Numbered from the stretch's first letter, positions 7,991 to 18,620 are shown. The stretch: 64,000 bases of DNA from CAWCUU01 sp963798855 (GCA_963798855.1 CAWCUU010000001.1:682001-746000); one strand, 5' to 3'. Numbers and translations are program-made. Notes: generated by a model not told the origin, from the letters alone.

Positions 7991-9388
7991 GTGAATGAGC
8001 GCTGGCGGAAGCCCGAGACGAGCGACGTCGCGCTGGCGCGACGCTTCGTCGCGCATCTCCGGCAGAATCAGGACCTGCTCCCCGCGGGCTCACGAGTGCT
8101 CGTCGCGTTGTCGGGCGGTCTGGACTCGCTCGTCCTGCTGCACCTCCTGCTTGCCCATGAGACCGACCTCTGTGTCCAGGTCACCGCCGCCCATTTCGAT
8201 CATCGCATGCGCGAGGGAAGCCGCGCGGATGCGCGGTGGACGCGCGCGCTGTGCCGCGAGCTCCGCATCCACTTTTTGACCGCGGCGGCGTCACAGGCTC
8301 TCCGCTCGGAGTCGGATGCGCGCGCGGAGCGATACCGCTTCCTTCGGCGGGCCGCTCGGCGCGTGGACGCGAGCCGAATCGTGACCGGTCACCACGCGGA
8401 CGATCAGATCGAGACGCTGGTCTTCCGGCTCGCGCGCGGAACCGGGATGCGGGGGATGCGCGGGATTCCTCGTCGCAGGGGGTGCTTGGTCAGGCCGCTC
8501 CTGCCGTTCCGCCGGGCGGAGCTGGAGGAGTATGCGGCTTCCGTCGGAATCGAGGCTCGCGAGGATCCCAGCAATCGGGACCGCCGGTTCGCTCGCAATC
8601 GGCTGCGCCATGATCTGCTGCCTCGACTGTCCGCGATGGATCCCGAGCTGCCCAGGAGATTGCTCGAGACTGCTGCCTCGGCCGAGCTGGCCGAGGCAGC
8701 CTGGAACGGCGTCCTCGAGAGGCTCGCCTCGCGCGTCGTGCTCCACGAATCCGAGGCGTCCATTGAGCTTGCCAGGCCCGTCCTGCTTTCCTATCATCCG
8801 CACATTACTGCAAGGCTGCTACGAGTTGTCTGCCGCCGCGTGGGCTGCGTCCCCGGTCGGGCCGGAACCCGCGCGGCACTCGCGTTTATTAGCTCCGGCT
8901 GCAGCGGACGCGCCATTTCACTCGCGGGCGGCTGGCGTCTCGAGAGGGAGTTCGACCGCCTCTGCGTCCGGCGCGCGTCGGTCTCCGGCGCGACTGGAGT
9001 CGAGGACCGGCCGCTCCTTATCGAGACCCTCGCCGGTGAAGGAAGCGCTTGGGTCGGTGGGCGCCGTTTGCTCGTGCGCTGGGGCTCATTGGCGGAGGAG
9101 GCGACACCGGACCAGGCGGCTCTCGCCTCCTCGGCGCTCCGCCTCCCGCTGGAGCTGCGAGGCTGGCGACCGGGTGAGCGGATCGCGCTGCCCTGTGGAA
9201 CCAAGAAGATGAAGAAGCTGCTGGCCGAACGCCGGGTCGGGGTGCGCGCGCGACGGCGGGCGGCCGTCCTCGTGGACGCGGAAGGCCGCGTGCTGTGGGT
9301 CGCTGGCGTCGTGCGGCGCGCCGGTGTGGAGCCCGTCCCGGGCGAGTCCGTATTCAGAATCACGGTTAGGGATGCCGAACTCCACTGA
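7991..9388 (+). CDS. tilS: tRNA(Ile)-lysidine synthetase
   Basis: TilS converts C34 of the CAU-anticodon tRNA(Ile) to lysidine, switching its codon from AUG to AUA. The 465-aa protein has the PP-loop SGGLDS (residues 41-46), HFDHRMREGS and the tRNA-binding stretch TGHHADDQIETLVFRLARGTG. A C-terminal TilS_C domain includes LRGWRPGERI and KKMKKLLAERRV. The GTG at 7991 is chosen because all in-frame upstream starts lie before or within a strong terminator hairpin. The 3' end overlaps hpt by 17 bp. The tilS-hpt-ftsH order is also found in Firmicutes. Confidence 0.92.
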   Translation: MNERWRKPETSDVALARRFVAHLRQNQDLLPAGSRVLVALSGGLDSLVLLHLLLAHETDLCVQVTAAHFDHRMREGSRADARWTRALCRELRIHFLTAAASQALRSESDARAERYRFLRRAARRVDASRIVTGHHADDQIETLVFRLARGTGMRGMRGIPRRRGCLVRPLLPFRRAELEEYAASVGIEAREDPSNRDRRFARNRLRHDLLPRLSAMDPELPRRLLETAASAELAEAAWNGVLERLASRVVLHESEASIELARPVLLSYHPHITARLLRVVCRRVGCVPGRAGTRAALAFISSGCSGRAISLAGGWRLEREFDRLCVRRASVSGATGVEDRPLLIETLAGEGSAWVGGRRLLVRWGSLAEEATPDQAALASSALRLPLELRGWRPGERIALPCGTKKMKKLLAERRVGVRARRRAAVLVDAEGRVLWVAGVVRRAGVEPVPGESVFRITVRDAELH

Positions 9389-9926
9389 CGTGGCCGGACG
9401 GACGGGTGGCCAGGCGCTGCGGCGTATCGTCTTCGATGAAGGGCAGATCGGCTCGCGCGTCGAGGCGATGGGGCATGCCATTACGGATGCCTACCCGGAC
9501 GGGGAGGAGTTGCTGGTTCTCGGACTGCTGAAGGGCTCGTTCATCTTTCTCGCCGACCTCGTCCGCCACATTGATCGACCGTTGCACGTCGACTTTCTCG
9601 TCGCTTCGAGCTATGGTGCCGGTACGGTCAGCAGCGGCGATGTGCGGCTCCTCTACGACCCCGAGGCGTCCGTCGAGGGGCGCCACGTGCTGCTCGTGGA
9701 GGACATCATCGACAGCGGGACGACGCTGAGTCGGCTGATCCCGCTGCTGCGCAGGCGCAGCCCGCGGAGCCTCGAGCTCTGCGCGTTGCTGCACAAGCGC
9801 ATCGCGGGCGATTTCGGACTCGAGCCGCGCTGGGTGGGTTTCGACGCACCCCGTGAATTCCTGATCGGATACGGGCTCGATCACAGCGAGAATTTCCGAA
9901 ATCTGCCCTTCATCGCGAGTCTCTGA
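9372..9926 (+). CDS. hpt: hypoxanthine phosphoribosyltransferase
   Basis: This purine salvage enzyme transfers the ribose-phosphate of PRPP to hypoxanthine or guanine. The 184-aa protein shows the PRPP motif VLLVEDIIDSGTTL, the flexible-loop SSYGAGT, LLKGSFIFLADL, and the nucleobase-side WVGFDAPREFLIGYGLD. The ATG at 9372 overlaps the end of tilS by 17 bp, suggesting translational coupling. ftsH follows after 27 bp. Length and motifs are typical of bacterial Hpt. Confidence 0.93.
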   Translation: MPNSTDVAGRTGGQALRRIVFDEGQIGSRVEAMGHAITDAYPDGEELLVLGLLKGSFIFLADLVRHIDRPLHVDFLVASSYGAGTVSSGDVRLLYDPEASVEGRHVLLVEDIIDSGTTLSRLIPLLRRRSPRSLELCALLHKRIAGDFGLEPRWVGFDAPREFLIGYGLDHSENFRNLPFIASL

Positions 9927-9953
9927 CGACGTTGGACGTTGAAGGATCCGAAG

Positions 9954-11950
<1,997 letters not shown>

Positions 11951-11954
<4 letters not shown>

Positions 11955-12892
11955 GCCTATCCGGTCGGCCGCTCGGGCATGAAGCTCCCGCTCTGCTCGG
12001 CGACCGGCCGGCATCCGTTCCCGGCCGCGTGTCCGCGGTGCCCACCGGCTGGCGTACGGCGCGCGGCGAGCTGTCGCTCGATCGCCCTCGCATCGTCGGC
12101 ATCCTCAACGTCACCCCCGACTCCTTCTGGACCGGCGCCCGCCACGAGCGTCTCGATCGCGCCCTGGAGTGGACGGCGGAGCTGCTGGAGCAGGGCGTCG
12201 ACATGATCGATGTCGGCGGCGAGTCCAGCCGCCCGGGTGCGAGCCCCGTGACGGAAGAGGAGGAGCTCCAGCGAGTCGTTCCCGTCGTGCGGGAGCTCAC
12301 GCGGCGGTGGCCGGATCTGCTCGTGTCCATCGATACCGTGAAGGCCGGCGTCGCCGCGGCCGCTCTCGACGAGGGCGCGTGCGCCGTCAATGACGTCTCC
12401 GGCTTCAGGCTCGACCCGACGATCGCCGGGGTGGTCGCCCGCCACGGTGCCGGCGTCGTTCTCATGCACTCCCGCGGCGACATCGCCACCATGGCGTCCT
12501 ACGCGAACGCCGACTACGGCCGTGACCCCGTCGGCGACGTGGTCGCGGAGCTCGGCGAGGCGCTTGGCCGCGCGCGAACGGCCGGCGTATCGGATGCCTC
12601 GATCGTGCTCGATCCCGGCCTCGGCTTCTCGAAGCGGACGCAGCACAGCACCGCCATGCTGGCCCAGCTACCGCGCCTGGTTGCGCTCGGACGGCCGGTG
12701 CTGGTCGGCCCCTCCCGCAAGCGCTTCGTCGGCGATCTGGCCGGCGGGCTGCCGCCCGAGGAGCGACTCGAGGCGACCCTCGCCGCCTGCGTCGTGGCCC
12801 TCCTGCACGGCGCTCGCCTCTTCCGCGTGCACGACCCCCGTCCGGTCCGCCGGGCCCTCGATGTGGCCGAAGCCCTCCGCGACGAGCCATGA
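11951..12892 (+). CDS. folP: dihydropteroate synthase
   Basis: FolP condenses 6-hydroxymethyl-dihydropterin pyrophosphate with p-aminobenzoate in folate synthesis and is the sulfonamide target. The 313-aa TIM-barrel protein shows GILNVTPDSFW, DVGGESSRPGA, SIDTVKAGVA, NDVSGF and the phosphate-binding GPSRKRFVG. It starts within the ftsH stop (ATGA) and its own stop overlaps cdaA in the same way. No other folate gene is adjacent. About 35 N-terminal residues precede the conserved core and may be a family extension. Confidence 0.94.
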
Positions 12893-13665
12893 CCGATCTG
12901 CAGCGCTACACATTCCTCCTGCCGGGCCTGAAGGACCTGTTCCAGATCGGCGTCGTTGCCGTCGGCTTCTATTACGTGCTCCGCCTCCTCGCGCGCACGC
13001 GGGCGATCCAGATGCTGTTCGGGCTCGTGCTGCTGGCGGCCTTCTACTTCGTCGCCCGGCTGCTGAACCTCGATCTCGTCCGGTTCCTGCTCGAGAACCT
13101 GTTCCAGTACGGCGCCATCGCGGCCCTCATCGTCTTCCAGCCCGAGCTCCGCAGCGCCCTCGCACGTCTCGGTCAGAACCGCATGCTCCGCTGGTTCAAC
13201 AAGATGGAGGAAAGCGCCGTCGTCGAGGAGCTGGTCGAGGCCGCCGAGCGCCTGTCCCGCGCGAAGATCGGTGCGATCATCGTCATTGCACGCGACATGG
13301 GCCTCGAGGAGTACGTCGAGACCGGCACCGCGCTCCAGGCGCGCGTCTCCGCCGATATCCTCGTCAGCATCTTCGCGCCCTACGGACCGCTCCACGACGG
13401 TGCGGTGATCATCGAGGGCGACACGATCACCGCCGCCGGCGTGATCCTGCCCCTCACGCAATCGCCGATCGAGGACAAGAGCCTCGGCACCCGTCACCGC
13501 GCCGCGATCGGCCTTTCGGAGGAGACCGACGCCCTCGTGATCGTGGTCAGCGAGGAGACGGCCCAGATCTCGCTGACCGAGCGGGGCAGCATCGAGCGCG
13601 ATATCGGTCTCGGTCGCCTGCGCGAAGCCCTGGCCGGCGCCACCCTCGCCCGCCAGACCGCCTGA
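12889..13665 (+). CDS. cdaA: CdaA-type diadenylate cyclase
   Basis: CdaA makes cyclic di-AMP from two ATP; the messenger controls potassium and osmotic balance and cell-wall state. The 258-aa protein has three N-terminal TM helices (within residues 12-85) followed by a DisA_N domain with the catalytic motifs LHDGAVII and GTRHRAAIG. It overlaps folP by 4 bp. The usual CdaR regulator and glmM are not next to it; the gene is followed by a hairpin array and then an independent promoter. Motifs are complete, so activity is expected. Confidence 0.93.
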   Translation: MTDLQRYTFLLPGLKDLFQIGVVAVGFYYVLRLLARTRAIQMLFGLVLLAAFYFVARLLNLDLVRFLLENLFQYGAIAALIVFQPELRSALARLGQNRMLRWFNKMEESAVVEELVEAAERLSRAKIGAIIVIARDMGLEEYVETGTALQARVSADILVSIFAPYGPLHDGAVIIEGDTITAAGVILPLTQSPIEDKSLGTRHRAAIGLSEETDALVIVVSEETAQISLTERGSIERDIGLGRLREALAGATLARQTA

Positions 13666-13700
13666 CCCCGCTGCCGCCGCCCAGCCGCGCAGCGCCCCCC

Positions 13701-13888
13701 GCCGCAGGCGGCGCCCGGCCGCAGGTCGCACCCCGCCGCGGGCGGCGCCCGCCGCAGGGCCGCACCCCGGCCCGCAGGGCCGCACTCCGGCGGCACGCCG
13801 CCCCGCCGCCAGGCGGCGCCCGGCCCGCGCGGGCCGCGCCCGACGCCAGTCGCGCCCGGCCCCGCGAGGCCGCGCCCGGCCGCAGGCC
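13701..13888. repeat. tandem array of about eleven short GC hairpins
   Basis: The 313-bp gap after cdaA is almost pure G/C and breaks into units of 15-20 bp. Each unit is a 3-6 bp inverted repeat with a tiny loop (often GCA), separated by a GCGCCC or GCACCCC spacer. Examples are GCCGCAGGCGGC (13701), GGCCCGCAGGGCC (13769), GGCGGCACGCCGCC (13789-), GCCGCCAGGCGGC (13805), GGCCCGCGCGGGCC (13822) and GGCCGCAGGCC (13878). Stems differ in sequence yet stay self-complementary. No coding signal is convincing. It ends 4 bp before the -35 of the next promoter. Confidence 0.75.
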
Positions 13889-13891
13889 GCG

Positions 13892-13920
13892 TTGACACGC
13901 ACCGCGGGGGCCGGTACAAT
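13892..13920 (+). promoter_or_regulatory. near-consensus sigma70 promoter for exbB operon
   Basis: TTGACA and TACAAT are separated by 17 bp, giving a predicted start near 13927 and a leader of about 50 nt before the exbB start at 13979. It is the best match to consensus in the window. Confidence 0.8.
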
Positions 13921-13978
13921 TGCCCGGATTCCTCGCGACTGAAGTCTCCGAGATCCCTTCGATTGGAGGAGTCGAACG

Positions 13979-14740
13979 TTGGAAAACCAGTACCGGCTGC
14001 TGCAGCTCTTCGCCGACGGCGGGATCATGATGTACCCGCTCGTGCTCTGCTCGCTGCTCGCGCTGGGCGTCATCATCGCGAAGGCGTTCACGCTGTGGAC
14101 GGCGCACAACCGGTCGCGACAGCTCCTCGATCAGGTGGGGACGTTGACCGGCGAAGGCCGACTCGACGAGGCGATCGAGGTGACGGAGTCCACGCCCGGC
14201 CCCGTGGCGGCGATCCTCGACGCCGGGCTCCGGCGGATCCGTGAGGCGAACCACCAGAGCAGCGAGATCGAGGCCGCGGTCAAGGCGACCGGCAGCATCG
14301 AGCTCGGATTCCTCGAGCGCGGGCTCGTGCTCCTCGCGACGGTCTCCAACGTCGCGCCCCTGCTCGGCTTCCTGGGCACCGTCGCCGGCATGATCAACGC
14401 CTTCGGCGCGATCGAGCAGGCAGGGCAGGTCGAGGCGACTCTGGTCGCGGGCGGGATCAAGATCGCGCTCATCACCACCGCGGCCGGCCTGCTGATCGCC
14501 GTGCCGGTGAACCTCGCCTATAATTTCTTTGTATCACGTATCGACAAGCTGATCGTGGACATGGAGCACGGCACGGGCGCCGTGTTGAAGCTGGCGTGGG
14601 CGTCGGAAGGGACTCCGAGCCGTGCCGTCGCGACGCCGGGTCCGGCGGCGGCGGCCCGGCCGCCCGAGAGCGGACGCATCGCGTCGTCGATCGAGGACAC
14701 CGAGCCGGGCTCGCGCGGGCCCGGGCTCGAGAAGCCGTAG
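13979..14740 (+). CDS. exbB: ExbB/TolQ/MotA-family proton channel protein
   Basis: This inner-membrane channel subunit uses the proton gradient to drive TonB or Tol. The 253-aa protein has TM1 (about 15-38), a cytoplasmic loop, and TM2-TM3 (about 115-140 and 155-185), with VAPLLGFLGTVAGMINAF typical of the MotA_TolQ_ExbB domain. The last 55 residues are a proline-alanine tail. The start is TTG at 13979, with GGAGGA 8 nt upstream. It is followed by two exbD genes and tonB, so an ExbB role in TonB energisation fits better than TolQ, although no pal or tolB is present to settle the point. Confidence 0.9.
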   Translation: MENQYRLLQLFADGGIMMYPLVLCSLLALGVIIAKAFTLWTAHNRSRQLLDQVGTLTGEGRLDEAIEVTESTPGPVAAILDAGLRRIREANHQSSEIEAAVKATGSIELGFLERGLVLLATVSNVAPLLGFLGTVAGMINAFGAIEQAGQVEATLVAGGIKIALITTAAGLLIAVPVNLAYNFFVSRIDKLIVDMEHGTGAVLKLAWASEGTPSRAVATPGPAAAARPPESGRIASSIEDTEPGSRGPGLEKP

Positions 14741-14750
14741 GAGGAGCGAC

Positions 14751-15179
14751 ATGGCGGTGTTCCGCAAGAAGGAGCGGGTCTCGGGTGAGATCCCGACCGC
14801 GTCGATGGCCGACATCGCGTTCCTGCTGCTGATCTTCTTCCTGGTCACCACGGTCTTCGACGAGGAGCGCGGACTGGCGATCGTGCTACCGGAGCAGCAG
14901 GAGCAGGTGAAGGTCTCGCAGAAGAACGTGCTGCACATGGTGATCCGACCGGACGGGGTGGTCGAGGTGAAGCGGGGCGAGAGCCCGCAGGTGCAGCCGG
15001 TTCGACCGAACGAGGTCGGCGAGATCTGGCGACTCGAGTCGTCGCGCAATCCGAATCTCATCGCGGCTGTTAAGACGTATCCGGATGCGCCGTACAAGGC
15101 GATGATCGACGTCCTCGACCAGCTCCAGGCCGCCGGTGCCGAGCGTATCTCGCTGCAGCAGTACGAGGAGGGCCAATGA
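14751..15179 (+). CDS. exbD: ExbD/TolR-family biopolymer transport protein (first copy)
   Basis: The 142-aa protein has one N-terminal TM helix (about 20-38) carrying the proton-relay aspartate in PTASMADIAFLLLIFFLV, and a periplasmic domain. The ATG at 14751 follows a GGAGGAG ribosome site 10 bp after exbB. It differs from the next copy mainly in the periplasmic part (QEQVKVSQKNVLHMVIRPDG). Two ExbD paralogues next to one ExbB are found in several diderm phyla and may form mixed complexes. Confidence 0.9.
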   Translation: MAVFRKKERVSGEIPTASMADIAFLLLIFFLVTTVFDEERGLAIVLPEQQEQVKVSQKNVLHMVIRPDGVVEVKRGESPQVQPVRPNEVGEIWRLESSRNPNLIAAVKTYPDAPYKAMIDVLDQLQAAGAERISLQQYEEGQ

Positions 15180-15619
15180 TCTCCGGTCAGGGATTCAAGA
15201 AGAAGTCGAAGGCCAGCAGCGACATCCCCTCCTCATCACTGGCGGACATGGCGTTCCTGCTGCTCATCTTCTTCATGGTGAGCACGACGTTCCGCCGCGA
15301 GAAGCAGCGCAAGATCGAGGTGCCGAAGGCCGAGGCGACGCAGAAGCTCGACTCGCCGCGCAAGGATGTGCTTCACGTCTGGATGGAGAAGAACGGTCAG
15401 ATCTTCATCAACGATCAGAACATTCCGCTCGATAAGGTGTCCAATATCGTGGGCCCGCTATATGCCGCGAATCGGGCCCTCGTGATCGTGCTGCGGGCCG
15501 ACAGCAACGTCCCGTACCACTTTGTGGACCAGGTACAGAAGCAGCTCCAGGCGGCCGGCGCGGTCCGGCTCACGTTCTACACGGAACTGGAGCAGCGCAT
15601 CACCCGCGAGCGGAGGTAG
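15176..15619 (+). CDS. exbD: ExbD/TolR-family biopolymer transport protein (second copy)
   Basis: The 147-aa protein starts inside the preceding stop (ATGA). It has a lysine-rich N-terminus, one TM helix with the conserved aspartate in SSLADMAFLLLIFFMVS, and a periplasmic domain containing KDVLHVWMEKNGQIFINDQN. It is about the same size as the first ExbD but clearly diverged, so this is an old duplication. It forms the energy-transduction complex with the ExbB before it and the TonB after it. Confidence 0.9.
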   Translation: MISGQGFKKKSKASSDIPSSSLADMAFLLLIFFMVSTTFRREKQRKIEVPKAEATQKLDSPRKDVLHVWMEKNGQIFINDQNIPLDKVSNIVGPLYAANRALVIVLRADSNVPYHFVDQVQKQLQAAGAVRLTFYTELEQRITRERR

Positions 15620-15621
15620 AC

Positions 15622-16311
15622 ATGGCGCCAGGGACCGCGAACAGGGCGGGCGTCGTCATGGAGACGGCGAACGACCGCTTCAAGAAGCGATTCGGCGAGT
15701 GGTTCTGGGGCGGGCTGCTGGCAGCGACGGTGCTCCACTTCCTCATTTTCGCGTTCTTCCCGGAGATGACCGCTGCCGACGTTTCGTTCAACACGAACCA
15801 GCTCGAGGCGATCGACATTCCGCCGGAGGTGAAGATCCCGCCGCCGCCACAGGCGATCGCCCGTCCGGCCGCGCCCGTCGTCTCGGCGGACGCGGACGTG
15901 AAGGAGGACATCACGATCGCGCCGACGACGTTCGAGAGCAATCCGGTCGAGAACCTGCCGCCGCCGCCGAGCAGCGGTGGCGGAGGCGCGGACCTCGCCA
16001 AGGCGCCGACGTTCACGCCGTACACGGTGGCGCCCGATCTGAAGAACCGGACGGAGGTGTCCAAGGCGCTGGAGAAGTATTATCCACCGCTGCTGAAGGA
16101 CGCCGGCATCGGGGGCACGGTCAACGTTTGGTTCTTCATCGATGAGAACGGGCGCGTCATCAAGACGCAGGTCCAGAAGAGCAGCGGCCAGCAGTCGCTC
16201 GATGATGCGGCCATCAAGGTCGCGAACATCATGCGGTTCTCGCCGGCGCTGAACCGGGACAAGAAAGTCCCGGTCTGGGTCGCGCTGCCGATCGTCTTCC
16301 AGACGCGCTGA
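15622..16311 (+). CDS. tonB: TonB family energy transducer
   Basis: TonB spans the periplasm to drive outer-membrane TonB-dependent receptors. The 229-aa protein has one N-terminal TM helix (about 28-47, FWGGLLAATVLHFLIFAFF), a proline-rich linker (IPPPPQAIARPAAP, LPPPPSS) and a C-terminal TonB domain (about 145-229, with GGTVNVWFFIDENGRV and FSPALNRDKKVPVWVALPIVF). It is the last gene of the exb operon, followed by a strong terminator. No receptor gene is in the window. Confidence 0.92.
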   Translation: MAPGTANRAGVVMETANDRFKKRFGEWFWGGLLAATVLHFLIFAFFPEMTAADVSFNTNQLEAIDIPPEVKIPPPPQAIARPAAPVVSADADVKEDITIAPTTFESNPVENLPPPPSSGGGGADLAKAPTFTPYTVAPDLKNRTEVSKALEKYYPPLLKDAGIGGTVNVWFFIDENGRVIKTQVQKSSGQQSLDDAAIKVANIMRFSPALNRDKKVPVWVALPIVFQTR

Positions 16312-16339
16312 GACCGCGGCTCCGCAAAGGACGCTCTCG

Positions 16340-16375
16340 AAGAGGGATCGGCCGCGGCCGATCCCTCTTTTTTTT
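16340..16375 (+). terminator. rho-independent terminator
   Basis: A perfect 14-bp stem (16340-16353 with 16356-16369) is closed by a GC turn and followed by a run of eight T (16368-16375). It ends the exbB-exbD-exbD-tonB transcript. Confidence 0.93.
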
Positions 16376-16397
16376 CGGCCTCGCACCGGCCTTGCCG

Positions 16398-16426
16398 TTG
16401 ATTCCGGTGCGGGGCCGGGGTAACAT
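16398..16426 (+). promoter_or_regulatory. sigma70-type promoter for yggS
   Basis: TTGATT-17 bp-TAACAT ends 9 bp before the yggS ATG at 16436. A start 7 nt after the -10 would fall at about 16433, leaving almost no leader, and no ribosome site is visible. Confidence 0.65.
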
Positions 16427-16435
16427 AGGCCCTCC

Positions 16436-17128
16436 ATGTACGATGCACGGCTCCGGGAGAGTCTTCCCCGCGTCCGGGAGCGGATCGATGCGGCGCTTCG
16501 GCGCGGCGGGCGGTCCGGCCCCGTCGACGTCGTCGCGGTGACGAAGGGACATCCGGTGGCGGCCGTCGAGGCGGCCATCGCCGCGGGGGTGGCGGTGTGC
16601 GGCGAGAACCGCGTGCAGGAGCTGGAGGAGAAGGTGGCCGTGGTCGGGCGCGATGCGGTCGGCTGGCACCTCATCGGACACTTGCAGCGCAACAAGGTAA
16701 GGCGGGCGATCCCGCTCTTCGACCTGATCCATTCGGTGGATTCGCTGCGTCTGGCGCGCGAGCTCTCGAAGGAGGCCGTCGCGCTGGGGGTGGAAGTCGA
16801 GGCGCTCGTGCAGCTGAACACGTCGGGTGAGGAGAGCAAGGGTGGCTTTCGCGAGGGTCCGGTGCAGGCCGTCGCGGCAGTGGCCGCCCTGCCGGGGCTG
16901 CGCGTCAGCGGCATCATGACGATGGCCCCGCTCACCGAGGACCAGGCGGCCGTGCGCCGCACGTTCGCGGAGGCCCGCGACGTGTTCGAGCGCTGCGGCC
17001 GGGAGGTGCCCGCGTTCGAACCCCGGCATCTGTCCATGGGCATGTCCGGCGACTTCGAGATCGCGGTGGAGGAGGGCAGCACGATGGTCCGGCTGGGAAC
17101 CATTCTGTTCGGGGAGCGTGAGGCATGA
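16436..17128 (+). CDS. YggS family PLP-homeostasis protein
   Basis: This 230-aa PLP-binding protein of the YggS/PROSC family buffers pyridoxal phosphate and affects amino-acid metabolism. The PLP-binding lysine sits in VVAVTKGHPV, with GENRVQEL, WHLIGHLQRNKV, VDSLRLA and LSMGMSGDFEIAVEEGSTMVRLG also conserved. The ATG is only 9 bp from the -10 hexamer, so the mRNA appears leaderless. Its stop overlaps divIVA (ATGA). A yggS gene near divIVA is a common arrangement in many bacteria. Confidence 0.92.
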   Translation: MYDARLRESLPRVRERIDAALRRGGRSGPVDVVAVTKGHPVAAVEAAIAAGVAVCGENRVQELEEKVAVVGRDAVGWHLIGHLQRNKVRRAIPLFDLIHSVDSLRLARELSKEAVALGVEVEALVQLNTSGEESKGGFREGPVQAVAAVAALPGLRVSGIMTMAPLTEDQAAVRRTFAEARDVFERCGREVPAFEPRHLSMGMSGDFEIAVEEGSTMVRLGTILFGEREA

Positions 17129-17778
17129 TCGATCTGACGCCCGTGGACGTTCGGAAGAAGAAGGGCGACTTCAAGCGCTCGATTCGAGGCTACGAGTCGA
17201 ACGCCGTGGATCAGTTCCTCGAGCTCGTCGCCGACCGCATGGAGGAGCTGCTGCGGCAGACCCTGGCGCAAAACGAGCGGGTGGCCCAGCTGGAGGCGCA
17301 GGTGACCGGGTTCCGCGACCGGGAGCGCGCGCTGACGGAGGCGTTGGTCACGGCCCAGGAGGTGCGCGAGGAGGTGAAGCGGCAGGCGGAGCGATCCGCG
17401 GAGCTGCTGCGCCGCGAAGCCGAGGCGGACGCGGAGCAGCTGCGCCAGGAGGCGATCCGTCAGCGGGACCGCGAGGAGGACGCGCTGCGCCGGATGCGGA
17501 CCAGGCGCGAGCAGTTCCTGCGCAGCTACAAGCGGCACCTCGAGCAGGAGCTCGCGGACCTCGAAACTCTCGTCGCCGAGCTGAATGCGGCGGCGGAGGT
17601 CGAAGGCGAGCCGCCGCCGGCGCGAACGCGCTTTGCCGCGGGGCGGCTCGGTGGCGGGGATCCGGATGAGAAGCAGCCCGGAGAAGCGGAAGGCGGTGGC
17701 TTCTCGGCCCAGGGCGAGCGGCCCGGCTCGGATGACGATCCCGGCTGGCTCTCCTCGCTGATGGAGGAGAAGCCTTGA
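17125..17778 (+). CDS. divIVA: DivIVA domain protein
   Basis: The 217-aa protein begins with the DivIVA membrane-binding signature IDLTPVDVRKKKGDFKRSIRGYESNAVDQFL split over residues 2-33, followed by a long coiled coil (about 35-155), then an acidic disordered tail ending SSLMEEKP. DivIVA proteins sit at curved membrane and recruit division or polarity proteins. Here it lies between yggS and punA with 4-bp overlaps on both sides. Given the chemosensory/MglA cluster downstream, a polar role is conceivable but speculative. Confidence 0.88.
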   Translation: MIDLTPVDVRKKKGDFKRSIRGYESNAVDQFLELVADRMEELLRQTLAQNERVAQLEAQVTGFRDRERALTEALVTAQEVREEVKRQAERSAELLRREAEADAEQLRQEAIRQRDREEDALRRMRTRREQFLRSYKRHLEQELADLETLVAELNAAAEVEGEPPPARTRFAAGRLGGGDPDEKQPGEAEGGGFSAQGERPGSDDDPGWLSSLMEEKP

Positions 17779-18620
17779 TCCCCGCCGGTCCGACGGCGGC
17801 GGCCGGCGTCATGGAGGCGATCCAGCAGGCCGTTGCAGCGGTTCGGGAGCGGACCGCGCTCGAACCCGAGGCCGCGATCATTCTGGGGACCGGTCTGGGC
17901 GCGCTGGCCGAGGACATCGACGCGGACACGGTTCTGGATTATCAGGATCTGCCGGGCTTCCCCCTCTCCACGGTCGAGTCCCATACGGGCCGGCTGATCC
18001 TCGGCACGCTGGCGGGGAAGCGCGTCGTCGCAATGCACGGCCGGTTCCACCGCTACGAGGGGTATTCGCTGCAGCAGGTGGCGTTCCCGGTGCGGGTGAT
18101 GCACGGCCTCGGCGCCCGCACCCTGATCGTCTCGAACGCCTGTGGCGGGCTCCACCCGCTCTGGTCGGCCGGCGACCTGGTGCTGCTCGACGACCACATC
18201 AACCTGCTCGGCGACAACCCTCTGATCGGCGAGAACCTGGACGAGCTTGGCCCTCGCTTCCCGGACATGTCGCAGCCTTACGACCCCGAGCTCCAGACGC
18301 TCGCGGAGCAGGTCGCGCTCGCGGAGCGGATCCCGCTCCACCGCGGCGTCTACGTCGCCGTGCCCGGGCCGAACCTCGAGACACGCGCGGAGTACCGCAT
18401 GCTCCGGATGATCGGCGCCGACGTCGTCGGCATGAGTACGGTCCCGGAGGTCATCGTGGCCCGCCATATGGGCATGCGTGTCGTCGGACTCAGCATCATC
18501 ACGGACGAATGCCTGCCCGACGCACTGGAGCCGGCGGACGTGGCTACCATCATCCGGGTCGCGGCCTCGGCCGAGCCCCGACTGACGCGACTCGTGCGCG
18601 CCCTGCTGGAGCGCATCTGA
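17775..18620 (+). CDS. punA: purine-nucleoside phosphorylase
   Basis: This enzyme splits purine nucleosides with phosphate into base and ribose-1-phosphate. The 281-aa protein shows ILGTGLGALAE, HTGRLILG, MHGRFHRYEGY, VSNACGGL, GPNLETRAEYRML, GADVVGMSTVPEV and the specificity region SIITDEC, all typical of trimeric type-II PNP. The TTG at 17775 overlaps the divIVA stop and has GGAGGAG 5 nt upstream; an ATG at 17811 would give 269 aa but has no ribosome site. Confidence 0.93.
   Translation: MIPAGPTAAAGVMEAIQQAVAAVRERTALEPEAAIILGTGLGALAEDIDADTVLDYQDLPGFPLSTVESHTGRLILGTLAGKRVVAMHGRFHRYEGYSLQQVAFPVRVMHGLGARTLIVSNACGGLHPLWSAGDLVLLDDHINLLGDNPLIGENLDELGPRFPDMSQPYDPELQTLAEQVALAERIPLHRGVYVAVPGPNLETRAEYRMLRMIGADVVGMSTVPEVIVARHMGMRVVGLSIITDECLPDALEPADVATIIRVAASAEPRLTRLVRALLERI

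Noticed and set aside
13701..13888. CRISPR array.
   Set aside because: Units are only 15-20 bp, spacers of 6-7 bp are constant, repeats are not identical, and no cas gene is nearby.
12514..14109. A 531-codon minus-strand frame across folP, cdaA and the hairpin array.
   Set aside because: It is antisense to two clear enzymes, and the part over the array is low-complexity Ala/Arg/Gly. No ribosome site or family supports it.
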